DNA of 64,000 bases. It comes from Fusarium oxysporum f. sp. lycopersici 4287. Taxonomy: Eukaryota; Ascomycota; Sordariomycetes; Hypocreales; Nectriaceae. The notes below the pieces were generated by a model that worked only from the letters and a program-made list of their open reading frames with translations, searched no databases and was not told the origin of the DNA. Location: assembly GCF_000149955.1 (NCBI RefSeq), contig NC_030994.1:2720366-2784365 (forward strand). The letters are read 5' to 3'. The position numbers were made by a program, and so were the translations under genes. Shown piece by piece: positions 22,690 through 33,503 of the stretch; the first letter of the stretch is position 1; every line of letters begins with the position of its first letter.

Positions 22690-23568
22690 ATGGTGCTACT
22701 CACAATGACGTCCTCTATTCTGGAGGCGTTGTCGATTGTCGAAGCTACAGAAACACCACAAATCGAAGATCATGACGGAACAGAGGAACAAGAATTACAA
22801 CAACCCACCAAAGAACCTACTTTAGATGACCCGGAACTTGGAAATCCCATATCGCATGGCCAAATAGTTGATCTGTGGAAGCAACTGAAAGCTCAAGGCA
22901 ACTCAAACTTCACCCTCGAACAACTTCTTCGCGGCGCATCTGTCTACATCCCTCCTCCACCTCCCAAACCCGAACCCGTAAGTCATCCCAGATCTCCTCT
23001 TCTTCGTTCTTCATACTGACCACTGTAGTCCCCCGAATACAAAGCTCTAATGGCCCGTCTCCGTCGCGAAGAAGAAGCCCGCACCTACGAACGAATGATA
23101 AACCCACCTCCCCAACACGAAACCTTCAAAGACCACTTCCCCTCCAGCGCCGCCGCCTTCGCCGCCGCAAACCGACCAACATCCTCCGCAGACCTCGGCG
23201 ACGACGACATGGCGATGGAAGAAGTGCACAAGCAAGTCACGCTGATCATCAACTTCCTCGTCAGTATCGCCGGCGTCGCAGGAACATTATGGGTTACAGC
23301 TCGGTGGTGGAGTTTGCCGGCACGGATGTTTCTGACGATGGGTGGGAGTATTCTTGTTGCTATTGCGGAGGTTGTGGTGTATAATGCGTATATTTGGAAG
23401 ATGGACCAGGGGAGGAAGAAGCATGGGAAAGTTAAGGAGGTTAGGGAGGTAGTTGAGAGTTGGGTGCTGGGGAAGGATGAGGATGAGAAGAGTGTTTTGA
23501 TCAAGGAGAAGGATAGAACGGAAGATGGAGTGAGGAAACGAAAGACAGAAGCGAAGGTCGAGACATGA
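22690..23568 (+). CDS. V-ATPase assembly factor, Vma12/Vph2-like
   Basis: Two exons (22690-22977 and 23029-23568) give 275 aa. The family block SPEYKALMARLRREEEARTY lies just after the splice junction, followed by ERMI. Two C-terminal hydrophobic segments follow: VTLIINFLVSIAGVAGTLWV and ARMFLTMGGSILVAIAEVVV. After them comes a basic, Lys-rich cytosolic tail. This is the layout of the ER membrane factor that assembles the V0 sector (Vma12 in yeast, TMEM199 in animals). ATG 22690 gives MVLLTMTSS; the second ATG, five codons on, is equally possible. Confidence 0.85.
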
Positions 23569-24101
23569 TCTAAGCATATACCGTAATATCATAATTTAAT
23601 TAGAAGAGAATGAGGACGCCAGCTTCACAACTGGCAATGCGATATTCGCTTTACATCGATATTGAGGCTTCTTTATAGCAATTGAGAAATTCGATATGGC
23701 CATAATCTTACCTGGATAAAATCATGATCATGATTCAAGCAAAAGCACGGGCATTGCGTAGCAGCCATGATGGTGGTGATATCATGGCTGGGACCCATGT
23801 GACTGCGCGCCAGGCGCGTCTTAACGCGTCTTCCCAGTCCAGTGGGGCATCTATCACTTTCACTGTTTTCTCTCCTCGGCAAGCCTCAACTTCGAAGTCA
23901 AGACCGCATCCATTGTTTATTTATTAGTCCCTTTCTTTCGTTCTTTCCCAAGTCGTCTCCATTGTATATAAAATTCCCTTCTCCTGCGGACATTCCATAC
24001 GCATTGGCAGTGCGGCGTGTTTACGTGCACCACGCGACAGCAACACGGATTAAGATTCATGTTGGGCAGCATGACAGTTAATTGAAGGGCAAACCCCCAT
24101 A
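23569..24101. other. intergenic
   Basis: 3' region of the Vma12-like gene and promoter of the zinc-finger gene. GC-rich near 23800-23830 (GCGCGCCAGGCGCGTCTTAA), with a CT-rich stretch before 23970. No gene seen. Confidence 0.4.
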
Positions 24102-24912
24102 ATGTATGATCCTCGAGCTTTGATCGTACCAAGGGAAATGTACTGACTCAATCAGGTGTGCAAGTCCAGCGCCATCGGTACCGCGATCGCGCGTCAAACC
24201 ATTACGAACATATGGCAAACGAAGCATTCGGGACGACTCACCGAAAGAGCCAAACACCAAGAAACGAAGGGTATTAACAGAAGTAACAGCTTCTGAACCA
24301 GCATCCAAAGGCGCAGACACGGCGCCGCTGGAGAAGGTCACAGAAGAGGCGAAGAACACACCTGAATCGACAACAACGAACAAACCCACTACCGAGCCAG
24401 TCAAGAAGGGATCAATCTTGAACTTCTTCAAACTTGTACCTCCATCGTCTACAGTTACCTCCAGCCCAAAGAGCGACGAGTCTCAACCCGGAACCACACC
24501 CCCATCCTCACCACCGCAACCACCAAAGATAGAATTGCGAAAGAAACCACGCCTACTACGCTTCCGCGGCACATCAACACCATTACTAGACGACGAGAAC
24601 AGAGGAGATGATACACAAGGCGAGGACACAGAAGCCGAAGACTCCGGCACCAAATCCGCTCGACCAACTGCTCAGGAGAACTCTTTACAGCGTGAATCGA
24701 GCACAAGCGATATAAAACCAGGAAAGAAGGGGAAAGCAAAGACACCGACTGTACAAACGACACTAAACTTATCGTCACAAGCAGCGTTTTCGGAGTGTAA
24801 GGTGTGTAATACTGTGTGGAATCCGCTGTATCCGGATGATGTGAAGTTTCATACGAAGCAGCACGCGGCTGTTTTGAGGGCGAAGAAAAAAGAGAAGGAG
24901 AGTGAATTATAG
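24102..24912 (+). CDS. ECO1/ESCO-type zinc-finger protein lacking the acetyltransferase domain
   Basis: The long frame (up to 24912) has no internal ATG near its start. A well-formed intron, GTATGA ... TACTGACTC ... AATCAG (24104-24155), joins AT at 24102-24103 to G at 24156 and makes the start codon, giving 252 aa (MCASPAPSVPRSRVKPLRTY). After a Thr/Pro/Lys-rich disordered part with GSILNFFKLVP, a possible PCNA-binding PIP-like motif, comes the zf-C2H2_3 domain. That domain reads QTTLNLSSQAAFSECKVC, then NTVWNPLYPDDVKFHTKQH: Cys2-His2 as in cohesin acetyltransferases. The protein ends 13 residues later, and no acetyltransferase sequence follows. The split start is my reading and needs transcript support. 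Confidence 0.6.
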
Positions 24913-25438
24913 AACTTGATACCCATTTATGAATGATGAATTGCATTAGAATCGAAGCTTTGTGTTAGTGTGATTGGATCTGTTGACAATGAGCGCTGTG
25001 GTTAGTTGGAGATGGTAGATCCCTGCTGCGGACGGGTAGGGCTGAGCCAACATGCGACGTAGATCACCGTCACTTCAAAGAAAACGGGAGAATACTTGGG
25101 ACTATAATATCTAGTGATCAAAACAATCGAGATTTGAGGCTAATTCAGGATAACTTTATCAGCTTAGCAGGCTCCTCAAAACGTCTATTTCCGGTCCTTG
25201 ATGCAAGGATTTCAAGTCTGAAGCGTTATCTTGAAACCTTCACAATGCACTTATGCTTAAAAAGCCACAACATAGCCTTAAATCTGACGACGCATAACGG
25301 TAAGTCAATGTCACAGATCCTGGTTCATAGCCCACATCACGGTGATGCGTGGCTGTGCTGATGATGAAATATATACAAATGCGTCAGCCCAGCCTGTAAT
25401 CTCATTCTCTACAATAACCTGAGCCAGTCACTAAAATC
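24913..25438. other. intergenic; TATA-like element before the C6 regulator
   Basis: No gene seen. ATATATAC near 25370 lies about 70 bp before the ATG at 25439. Confidence 0.4.
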
Positions 25439-27069
25439 ATGCCAAGAAAAGCAGGGAATGGGTGCATTACATGTCGGTAAGTCTTGGTATTTCGTGGTAG
25501 CATGAGGGTTTGACTAATAAGAGCAGCATTCGTCGTGTAAAATGCGACTTGGCGAAACCTTCGTGTCAAAGATGTTTAAATTCTAAACGTCAATGCGATG
25601 GATATCTACCTGAGGACTCAACGGTTACACGACGTCAACTTGCAGAGGCAGCTCGGCAAATGTCAGTGATTGGACCGATCTCACAAGCTTTATCTCAGTA
25701 TCCACGGGATAGAAGTCGTTCAGCGACACCGACAAATCTAACGCTGTTCGATGTATTTCGTACATTAACTGCTCCGTCGACTGCATCGTTTATACCATCG
25801 CAATTCTGGACAAGGGAGTTACTCCAGCTGGCGCATTCTGAACCAGCAGTATGGCACGCTACCCTTGCTCTGGGGGCGCTTCATCAACGACATGAGCTGT
25901 TCTGGCAAGGTCATGGGTATCACAGCGGTGAGAAACTATGGTCGCAGGCAAATGAGAACTATGGCCGTGCGATAACGTGTGCTCGAGATGTGAAGGATCC
26001 AACACAACTGCTTGCATTGAGTCTTGCGCTTTTATCAGTTACAAACATGATGGGTCGATGGTCCGAAAGTCAAGTTCACATCATGGCTGGTCATCGGTTG
26101 CTAAGTCAAGCAGGACATGGTTCCGAGACGTCGGGTGCCGCAGAGATATTGACGAGGTGGACTTGATGGCCATGACATTCTCTGATTCATCAGCGCCGTA
26201 TCCTTATAAGCTGGCGCCGAGAACGGTGTGGATTGATGAGTACATGAAGACCGCGGAGATAGAGAGCTATGGACAAGCTGGTACGGCGTTGTTTGGAATG
26301 ATGAGAAGACTCATGATGTTGTCTGAGACGACGGTAGCAGGAGATGAAGAGGGTGCAGCAAAAGACCTCGCGATGCTGCATCTCACAATGAAGGATCTTA
26401 GCTCTTGGGAGTACAAGATGGCCCAGTTCGAGAAGAAGCATCCGAACCCCCACGACGAAAACAGGCGCCGTGTCCATCAGGTTGTACCACACCATGTTAC
26501 GCATGTTCCTATCAGGGGGCGCTTTCGGCCCAGAAACACGATGGGACAGATTCCTAGGCCACTACGAACGCATCCTCACACTCGCAGAAACACTCTGGTC
26601 CAACACACCACCATCCCAAGTCCAATCCCCCCTCTCCCTAGAATCAGGCTTCATCGTTCCCGCCTTCATGGACGCCCAGCGCTGTCGCCATCCGTGGCTC
26701 CGACGCCGCGCAATTAGTTTTCTCTACAAGATCAAGCGACAAGAAGGGATGTGGCACAGCGACGGTGCAGCAGCAGTGGGCCAACGAATAATGGAAATTG
26801 AAGGACAGAAGTACTTTGATAGCGATTTAGCTTCTCCGTTAGAAGCTATGGAAGATGTTCCTTGGGAGGCGTGGGCGGAGACGGAGGATATTCCTGCGAG
26901 GACGAGCTGGGCGGGTATAGAGAGGGTTCCTGAGATGATGAGAATGAGAGAGACGTTGGTTATGGTGGATGCAGTTGAGAAGAGGGTTGAGTTATCGCTT
27001 ATAATGAGTTCAGGCGATGATATCGGGAGTTTTGGAGAAGTGAAATCCGAGACTGTGGTGTTTGGATAA
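25439..27069 (+). pseudogene. Zn2Cys6 transcription factor with two compensating frameshifts
   Basis: Exon 1 (25439-25476) and exon 2 from 25527 together make MPRKAGNGCITCRIRRVKCD, then KPSCQRCLNSKRQCDGY: six Cys of a fungal zinc cluster. A typical fungal regulator middle region follows (PSQFWTRELLQLAHSEPAVW, LALGALHQRHELFW). At about 26157 the frame slips: EILTR should run into DLMAMTFSDSSAPYPY, but one base is missing next to a GG. At about 26457-26463 it slips back: one extra base in an A run separates HPNPHDEN from GAVSIRLYHTMLRMFL. After that the frame runs cleanly to the stop at 27069. No intron can explain either slip. The gene is either inactive or carries two sequence errors, each in a short base run. 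Its target is unknown; the EBP-like gene lies next to it. Confidence 0.75.
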
Positions 27070-27498
27070 GAAAATGAGCCAGTAGTAATCATAACAGCGT
27101 ACATCGATTTTCGTATTCGAGTGACGCGTTCGTATTCGCATCTGAAATACCCAAGATCACCAAACGGACCCCGAGATTCCCGCTTCCCATTTATTTTTCC
27201 GATATTATTCAAGAGTGGCCAATGGGAGTGTTTGGAGATAATCCTTCTGTCGTGGGGATGGAAATGGTTCGATGGCGGATCTTGAGTTTCCGATGTGCCA
27301 AGCGGGTAAACGGTATAAGATGTTTGGGTGGAGGAAGGAACAAGGCTGTGGTGAATCAGTTTGTGTAAACTGCAGACTTAAGTTGATTGGAGTATTTAAA
27401 AGAGGCGTACTCAGCTTCGTCTTACAAACAACAATAAACATTTCAGCTGCTCTCGCTTCCACTTTGACTTCACTTCTTGCGCAGCAGACACAGACACA
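27070..27498. other. intergenic; TATA-like element before EBP-like gene
   Basis: TATTTAAAAG at 27394-27403 lies about 100 bp before the ATG at 27499, a plausible core promoter. Nothing else recognised. Confidence 0.4.
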
Positions 27499-28266
27499 AT
27501 GGACACTCTCATCGAAAGCGTCAACGCAACAGCGAAAATTCCCCTTCACCCATTCTGGCCATTGAACACAGCCCTTCCTCAATATGCCGCCAACACGCTA
27601 TCCTCCCGCGCTCTCGTAGCATCCTTCGTCGTCGGCGCAAGTGCCATTCTCGGAGTAACACTGTCCCTGATCCAACAATCTCGTCGAAAACCATCAAAGA
27701 CGGAGATATTCATGACACTGTGGTTTGCTCTCTGCGGATGCATCCATTTATTCTTCGAGGGTATGTACTCCCCCTTCTAATATCGGGTTGTTAGTGGTGC
27801 TAATGGATCAGGTTACTACGTCGTCAACTTCGTCGACATCCCCAACAGACAATTCCTCTTCGCCCAGCTCTGGAAAGAATACTCCCTCTCAGACTCACGC
27901 TACCTCACTCAAGACTCCTTCCTCGTTCCCATGGAAGCCATAACCGCCTTCCTCTGGGGTCCAATGTCGTTCTTTTGCGCATGGAGCATCGTCAAGCAAC
28001 ATCCCCTCCGACACCCTATCCAGCTGATCATCAGCGTTGGACAACTCTACGGCGATTTGTTGTACTTTGGTACTTGCTACTTCAACGAGATCGTTCATAG
28101 CATTGTGTACTGTCGCCCGGAGCAGTTTTACTTTTACATGTATTATGTTTTCTGTAATGCGATTTGGATTGTTGTTCCGACGGTTTGTGTGGTTCATAGT
28201 GTTGTTCAGACGAAGAGGGCTTTTGCAAAGGTTCAGGAGGTTGAGAGGGTGAAGAAGGGAATGTAA
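27499..28266 (+). CDS. EBP/EXPERA-type membrane protein (sterol isomerase-like)
   Basis: Two exons (27499-27760 and 27812-28266) give 238 aa. Membrane segments: ALVASFVVGASAILGVTLSL, then FMTLWFALCGCIHLFFEGYY, a third around AITAFLWGPMSFFCAWSIV, a fourth around LIISVGQLYGDLLYFGTCYF and a fifth around YYVFCNAIWIVVPTVCVVHS. The H-x3-EGYYV motif in the second segment and the E-x3-WGPMSFFCAW motif are those of emopamil-binding protein-like sterol delta8-delta7 isomerases. Fungi normally use the unrelated Erg2 for this step, so its real substrate is open. It would sit in the ER. Confidence 0.8.
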
Positions 28267-28462
28267 ATGGAGGATAGTGATGGAGGAGAAAGGTGACGGA
28301 CAAGTTGATACTGGGCTACGGAGGATGAAGTAGCAATAGTAAAAGTCACTCCTTTTCACTTCAACGTAATTGATTAAATCCCGTTTCTCTTCTCACACCT
28401 TACATACATTAGTCGAAGGTGTCATACCAACAGGTATGATCAAATCGCTTCCGAGACCCTGA

Positions 28463-28906
28463 TTAGAGCAAGTTACCTTCGCTTTTGCCCGGCCCCTTCT
28501 CAATCTCCTTCTCCCAACCGCCACTTTCACCTTCACCCTCATCATCCCCTTTCTGCTCCAGCTTATCCGCATCTACAATCCCCCTCTTATTCTGGGTTTG
28601 ATTTCTCGCATCATCAAGATCCCTATTCCTCTTTATCTCTTCCTCAACATGCCTATGAGACCTCTCAACATCCTGCCAGTTACCCACAAGCTACTCCTCC
28701 TCTGCCCTGCCAATCTAGCTCCTTCTTCCCCAGCCCCGAGAGCTTCAGTCATTGAGCCTGGCAATCTGAACCTTCTGCCCATATGCGTTTTTCGTAATGC
28801 TGTAGCATTTCTTAGCCCATTCTACGGGCTTCTCTGTGCTACCCTTGAGAAAGGTTCCCTCGAAAATCACAGTAGACTGCCTACCAGAGAAAAGTAAACA
28901 AGCCAT
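28463..28906 (-). CDS. hypothetical small protein, structure uncertain
   Basis: From ATG 28906 a coding-like frame reads MACLLFSGRQSTVIFEGTFL and on to WAKKCYSITKNAYGQKVQ. It then meets in-frame stops between about 28765 and 28710. The same frame resumes as GNWQDVERSHRHVEEEIKRN and ends with an acidic Gly/Glu/Lys-rich tail at 28463. A weak intron (GTTCAG ... GAGTAG, about 80 nt) would remove the stops and give about 120 aa. Otherwise the gene is broken. I recognise no family. Confidence 0.35.
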
Positions 28907-29080
28907 GTAGATAATTAGGTGATTAAGTACAACAAAATAGCGTACAAGGAATGATTCTTATTCAGCGATTCCGGGCATCGCTTTCGTCTCAAACACTGGT
29001 TTACCACCATCTTTCCACTCACAATACTGCACACTTAATCACTACAGCAACAACAACACTCACAAGCATTCTGAACTGCA

Positions 29081-29656
29081 ATGGCACCTGTTGCGCAGCT
29101 TGCCAGCAGCTTTACCGACCGGATAATCCTATCCTTGTCCCCTTCTGTCTTCTTCGTAGAGGGAGAGTCCAAGCCCAAACCCGAGAAGGACAGTGGTGCC
29201 GGTGATTACTCTGGCCATCAAGCTTGTAGGAATGCCCATCGTCCAAGGCCTCACTTTCACCTTCGGGTTCGAAAGCCAGACTCGCGATGCGTTCAACAAG
29301 GAGTTCACCGGCTGCCAGAAGAGCCGTGGCGGGCTGTCCACCAGCATTAACTTTAGTCCCAACTCCAGCACCAAGCATAGTGAGACACTCACACAACTCA
29401 TGAGCGAGGTGTTTTGGCTGTTGCCCCTGTGGCGAAGCCTGCTTTTGCTACACCTTTTGCTCTTATTGGTGACAATGGTGCTTATCCTTGGAGGCGGAAA
29501 CACTTTCTTGGTTTAGTGGTGCCTGAAGTTGAGGACGTCTTTTCGATCTTGTCACTGATTAGAAGTAATTCCTTTAGTCATGTTATGGGATTGAAAGAGT
29601 ACAGTATTGGTGTTGGCCTTCTCCCGCTTGTATGTTCGAGCATGATGCTATCATGA
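29081..29656 (+). pseudogene. frame-shifted hypothetical gene
   Basis: Three segments with coding-like codon use (C/G-rich third positions in the second) lie in different frames with no room for introns. Segment one is 29081-29190, beginning MAPVAQLASSFTDRIILSLS. Segment two is about 29190-29405 (VPVITLAIKLVGMPIVQGLT, then FGFESQTRDAFNKEF). Segment three is about 29410-29656 (AVAPVAKPAFATPFALIGDN, then SLIRSNSFSHVMGLKEY). The slips fall at an AGTGGTG and at a TTTT run. No family recognised. Either a decaying gene or an error-prone stretch of assembly. Confidence 0.35.
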
Positions 29657-29787
29657 CCAGCACCACTCATAAAGATCAATTGTAAAATGTCAATACCATT
29701 CATAATACTCATTTTTATTCCTTTTTGCGACTCATAAATTACCTTCAACCTCAAGCATCCCAGCTATCTCTATATGTACATGAACCG

Positions 29788-31179
29788 TCACATAGTCCTC
29801 CTCTCCATTCTCTTCCAATGTATCCATTTCTGCGTTCCAAACGACTCACAAACTCTCTGCAACTTGTCAGTGAACCCAGTTCACAAAACCCACAAGCACC
29901 AAAACTTACCTCTCTGTTATCCTTGAAGTCCGTATAAAGCCCATTCCAGATCTCCCTCTCCGCACAGGTCGTCTCATTCGTAGCACAATCCGGCTGATTC
30001 TGCAGTCTCACTTCGGGATCATTAATCCACGGCTTGGGAACAGGCCAGTCCGAAAAATGCACAAACTTGGCCTCGTTCAGCACAGCATTCGGATCCCACT
30101 GCTCCCTCTCACTACCAAGATACGCTGAATGGTCTTTGGCTCTAAACTCCGCCGTGAGCATATCGTATTTCCTGTGAGGCAAGACCAGAGCGCTGTCGAG
30201 ATATAGACTGTTAACAATCTCCATGTCGTAGTCGTTTGGCCCTATGCTGTTCATCTTTTGGACGATGCGCTCGAATTCAACCTCGTCGGGTTGGATTAGC
30301 ATTATTTGGGAGGAGAGGATCTTCTTGGGTGGATTGTCGTTGTAGAGCCAGTATGCGCGGGGCATTGCGACGGGACAGGGGGGGAGTTCGAAGAGTTCGT
30401 CCATGTGTTGGAGGACCGTGCTGTCTGAGTCGAGGGAGAGGACGCGCTCATATTGGGTTTGGTTGAAGGCGAGGAGTTTGGTGAAGGAATCTGCCCATGT
30501 TTCTAATAGAGTTAGGGAACAACGTGAAGTTGGACATTGTGATGAACGCACCGTCTTGTCCATCGCGGTGCTGGATCTCAATAGGTTGAAGAGTGACATT
30601 ATACTCATCTCTTGCCCTGATTAGAAGCTTTCCACCATGCGAGCTTGAGTACGCGGCCTCTGGGTCAAGCATCTCCTGCGGATACATCAAGAGTCTATCC
30701 GCCTTGCTTCCCAACCGATGCAACGCCTCAAATATCATGACCGAGTTGCAAAGGTAGTCCTCATTTGTCACATACTGAATGTAAGCGAATCTAGACCAGC
30801 CGCCACCATCATCAACGGTCTCGTTTTCATACTTCCCACCACTCATCTCCTGAAGATCCTCCTCATCTTCAATGTTAACAAAAGGAAGAACCTCATCGTC
30901 ATCAACAAAGTCTCCAATCTCGCCCTTATTTTCAAGATCTTCGATATACGCTACTGAGGTTTGATGAGGCGTTGGGACGGCAGTCGTGTCGAATGTCGAG
31001 GTATAACCTTCTTCTTCTTCAACAACATCCAAGGCGTGATTCTTCCATCTCCCAGGATCGGGTACAACTGCGTTGGAAAAGGGGGAGAGCTTAATGAGGA
31101 AGTAGAAGCATATCGTGACGATGGTGACGGGTGGTAAGATCCTGCAGAATCGCGACATGAGTGTTGACGCTACACCCAT
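29788..31179 (-). CDS. GNT1-like N-acetylglucosaminyltransferase (Golgi, GT8-related)
   Basis: Three exons (31179-30552, 30502-29910, 29856-29788) give 429 aa. A short cytosolic start (MGVASTLMSRFCRIL) and one membrane segment (PPVTIVTICFYFLIKL) make it a type II Golgi protein. An acidic stem follows. The catalytic part begins FAYIQYVTNEDYLCNSVMIF and has the metal/nucleotide-sugar motif VLSLDSDSTVLQHMDELFEL. The rest (PPCPVAMPRAYWLYNDNPPK, then SSQIMLIQPDEVEFERI, then FVHFSDWPVPKPWI) fits the fungal glucose N-acetyltransferase 1/GNT1 family, which modifies protein-linked mannans. Acceptor and linkage in this organism are inferred only. Confidence 0.88.
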
Positions 31180-31619
31180 CTTGTGTACCTGGCTCCGCGA
31201 CAACGCGAGAATTAAATTGTATAAGATTACTTGCAATAGCTAAGAAGGAAGAATAATTGAGGTCAAGGCATTTTTGCCGTCGTGGACAGGAAATAGGGAC
31301 TCGAGGCAAGGGAGGGAAAGAGCCAAGTATCAAGGGATTAGGTTGGATGAATACAACCCTTTGCAAGGCTGATGTGAAACCATGTCTCACAGTCAACTAA
31401 TCAACATCCTTTCTGTAGATCAATGGTATTTAGAGACATGAAATATTTAATTGATGTGGTTTGTCGTATTGGACACCATGCCAGATGTTCGTATGTCTCA
31501 GAACGCCAAAAGAAACGAAAGAAAGGGAGACCCCACAAACGGGACTCGTTAGCGCAATGCTTCATGCCGAATAGAAAGGGGTCCAAGTTCACACTCCTCG
31601 GGGAGCAAGAAGACTGAGG
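31180..31619. other. intergenic
   Basis: Promoter side of the GNT1-like gene. No other gene seen. Confidence 0.35.
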
Positions 31620-31740
31620 ACTTCAAAAAAATAATACCAAAAGAAACTTAGTAAAGACTCCTCTAAACTTAGGCTAGATTTACCTAAATATTTTCGTCGC
31701 TTTAGGGTCAAGGTCCTAAGGTTTTTTGCCTCACCTAGAC
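31620..31740 (-). repeat. AT-rich interspersed repeat, copy 1
   Basis: Read on the minus strand it begins CTAGGTGAGGCAAAAAACCT, then TAGGACC, and continues AT-rich with CCTAAGTTTAG words. It abuts the end of a membrane-protein pseudogene fragment (SGLFRESV). Boundaries on the AT-rich side are unclear. Confidence 0.55.
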
Positions 31741-33503
31741 ACTCTCCCTGAAGAGACCAGAATTACATACGCTAGGAATAAGTTTAGGTGCGTCGCATTT
31801 TGCTTGACCCTCCTTGAAGCCAAAGGAGTTCGGCGCATGGTGTACCAAGAAATTCTCCATGACGATACCTTGAACCAAGTCATAGAAATACAATTTTGAA
31901 CGCATAATTGAATCAGCCACCGCACGTATAAGGTGAACAATATTGAAGAATTGATAGCTGTCAACGCGCAGTTCCAAACCGGTACGAGATGTAGACATTT
32001 CCTGGGATGACTCAAAGGCGCTCAATTGATCTCTGGCATCTGTAATAGATCTTTGTCATTTAATATAACGATTTTTTCTTCCTGCCTTCTTAAATGACAA
32101 ATTATTTTCTTCTACAGTTCTATCTTATGTGTTCTCACGATAACCTCTCTCCTGACCTCGCGCCCACAGTACTCTCACTCACAAGATGGAGTCGTTGACT
32201 TCATCGTGGAACTCTCCGACCATGAATCGGGCTGAGGTATATGCGACTAGCATTCGATATACCATAGCTACAAATGGATTCTCGATTCCTTCAACAGTGA
32301 TGATTGCTTCGGAAAGGTAGCTGAGGGTGCTGCTCATCTCAATACGAAGACGATGATTGGTGATGGGAGTGATGAAAGCTCTATCAACAGTCGATACGTA
32401 CATAGTCGTCTCACCGTTAGAGGCTAAATCGACTGTCGAAGCAAGATGACCTTGAGCTATCGCGAAGGGTCGATATCCGAAACTTTGGTGTCGTTCGTAG
32501 GTACAACAGTGATGTTCTTGTCACGGCCGTTAACAGTGACGTTTAATTGAGTAGGTTCAGCGTCAACTCCGTATTTCGTACTGCCCAAGTACTTCCAAAA
32601 CCCTCCAGATGCGAAACCAGTATACTTCTCTCAGGCGTGACGGAAATACTGGGGTCTTTGAAGTGCGCAACTCCCATCGCCACGATAGCATTCCCGTCAC
32701 TCAAGTCAATGTAGGTCGATAACTTAGAAGCTAGCATCCCATAGTCATGGGGCAAATTCAACTTTTTAGAATTGACCGACGCAGCTGTACCCTGTTCTGC
32801 CCAGCTTTTCGTGAGTGCGAGTGAAGTTATGAATGGGCGACGCTGAAGCCGCTCCAGCAAGAAGGCCTCACATCATTTGAATGCCCTCAAGGGGTAACAA
32901 AACTTCCGACTTAAATCAGAGTGCCAATATTAACTGGTCTAAGTGCCTGCTAAATTATACTAAGTTATACTTAAATTTTCCCAAGCATTTTCATCACTCA
33001 GTATAAAGGTCCTAAGTTTTCTTGCCTCCCCTAGAATGCCCACCGAGTAGGTAAACGGTCCAACGACAGTGTACTTGATAGGCCATGTTGGTCGAAGTTC
33101 TAAAAGATAATCGTCAATGTATGTGATATTGTTCCAAGTCAGAATCTGAACACGACCTTGAATGTACTCGCATTTCTCAATAGGAGTCATAACCGCAGTC
33201 CAAACAGCACTCAGAACCAGTGACACCTACAAAAAGAGATTCAACCGAACTATATACCCAGCTATTAGATCTCAATCAATGTGTGGAATTGCCGTATACT
33301 CGCACGCTCTCATCTGATCAAGACTCATGCTCTTTGTTCAGACGTCTTCTTACACCAAGACTAATAAGTCGACAAATAGTAGCAATTTGAAACTCGGACA
33401 GTAATCTAGCGATGATTTGAAGGGCAAATTGAACAAACAGGCGATTGTCTTCAACAGATTTGATGAATGTGCCTGTGGAAGGGTGTTCCATTGATGGAGG
33501 CAT
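31735..33503 (-). pseudogene. decayed multi-pass membrane protein gene, interrupted by repeats
   Basis: Fragments on the minus strand fit a large family of fungal membrane proteins of unknown function. From 33503: SVEDNRLFVQFALQIIARLL, then LLSEFQIATICRLISL. At 33226-33040: VLSAVWTAVMTPIEKCEY, then VGPFTYSVGILG. At 32860-32545: STYIDLSDGNAIVAMGVAHF. Then VNVTVNGRDKNITVVPTND, a stop, and in another frame LASNGETTMYVSTVDRAF, TVEGIENPFVAMVYRMLVAY and ARFMVGEFHDEV. At 32025-31735: GLELRVDSYQFFNIVHLIRA, then FLVHHAPNSFGFKEGQAKCD. Stops, frame changes and missing parts show it is dead. Copies of an AT-rich repeat adjoin the breaks at 33040 and 31740. The order of the last piece may reflect a rearrangement or a second copy. 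Confidence 0.65.
32930..33040 (-). repeat. AT-rich interspersed repeat, copy 2
   Basis: On the minus strand it reads CTAGGGGAGGCAAGAAAACT, then TAGGACC, then an AT-rich part with TAAGTATAACTTAG. It resembles copy 1 over about 70 nt and interrupts the pseudogene after FTYSVGI. Confidence 0.55.
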
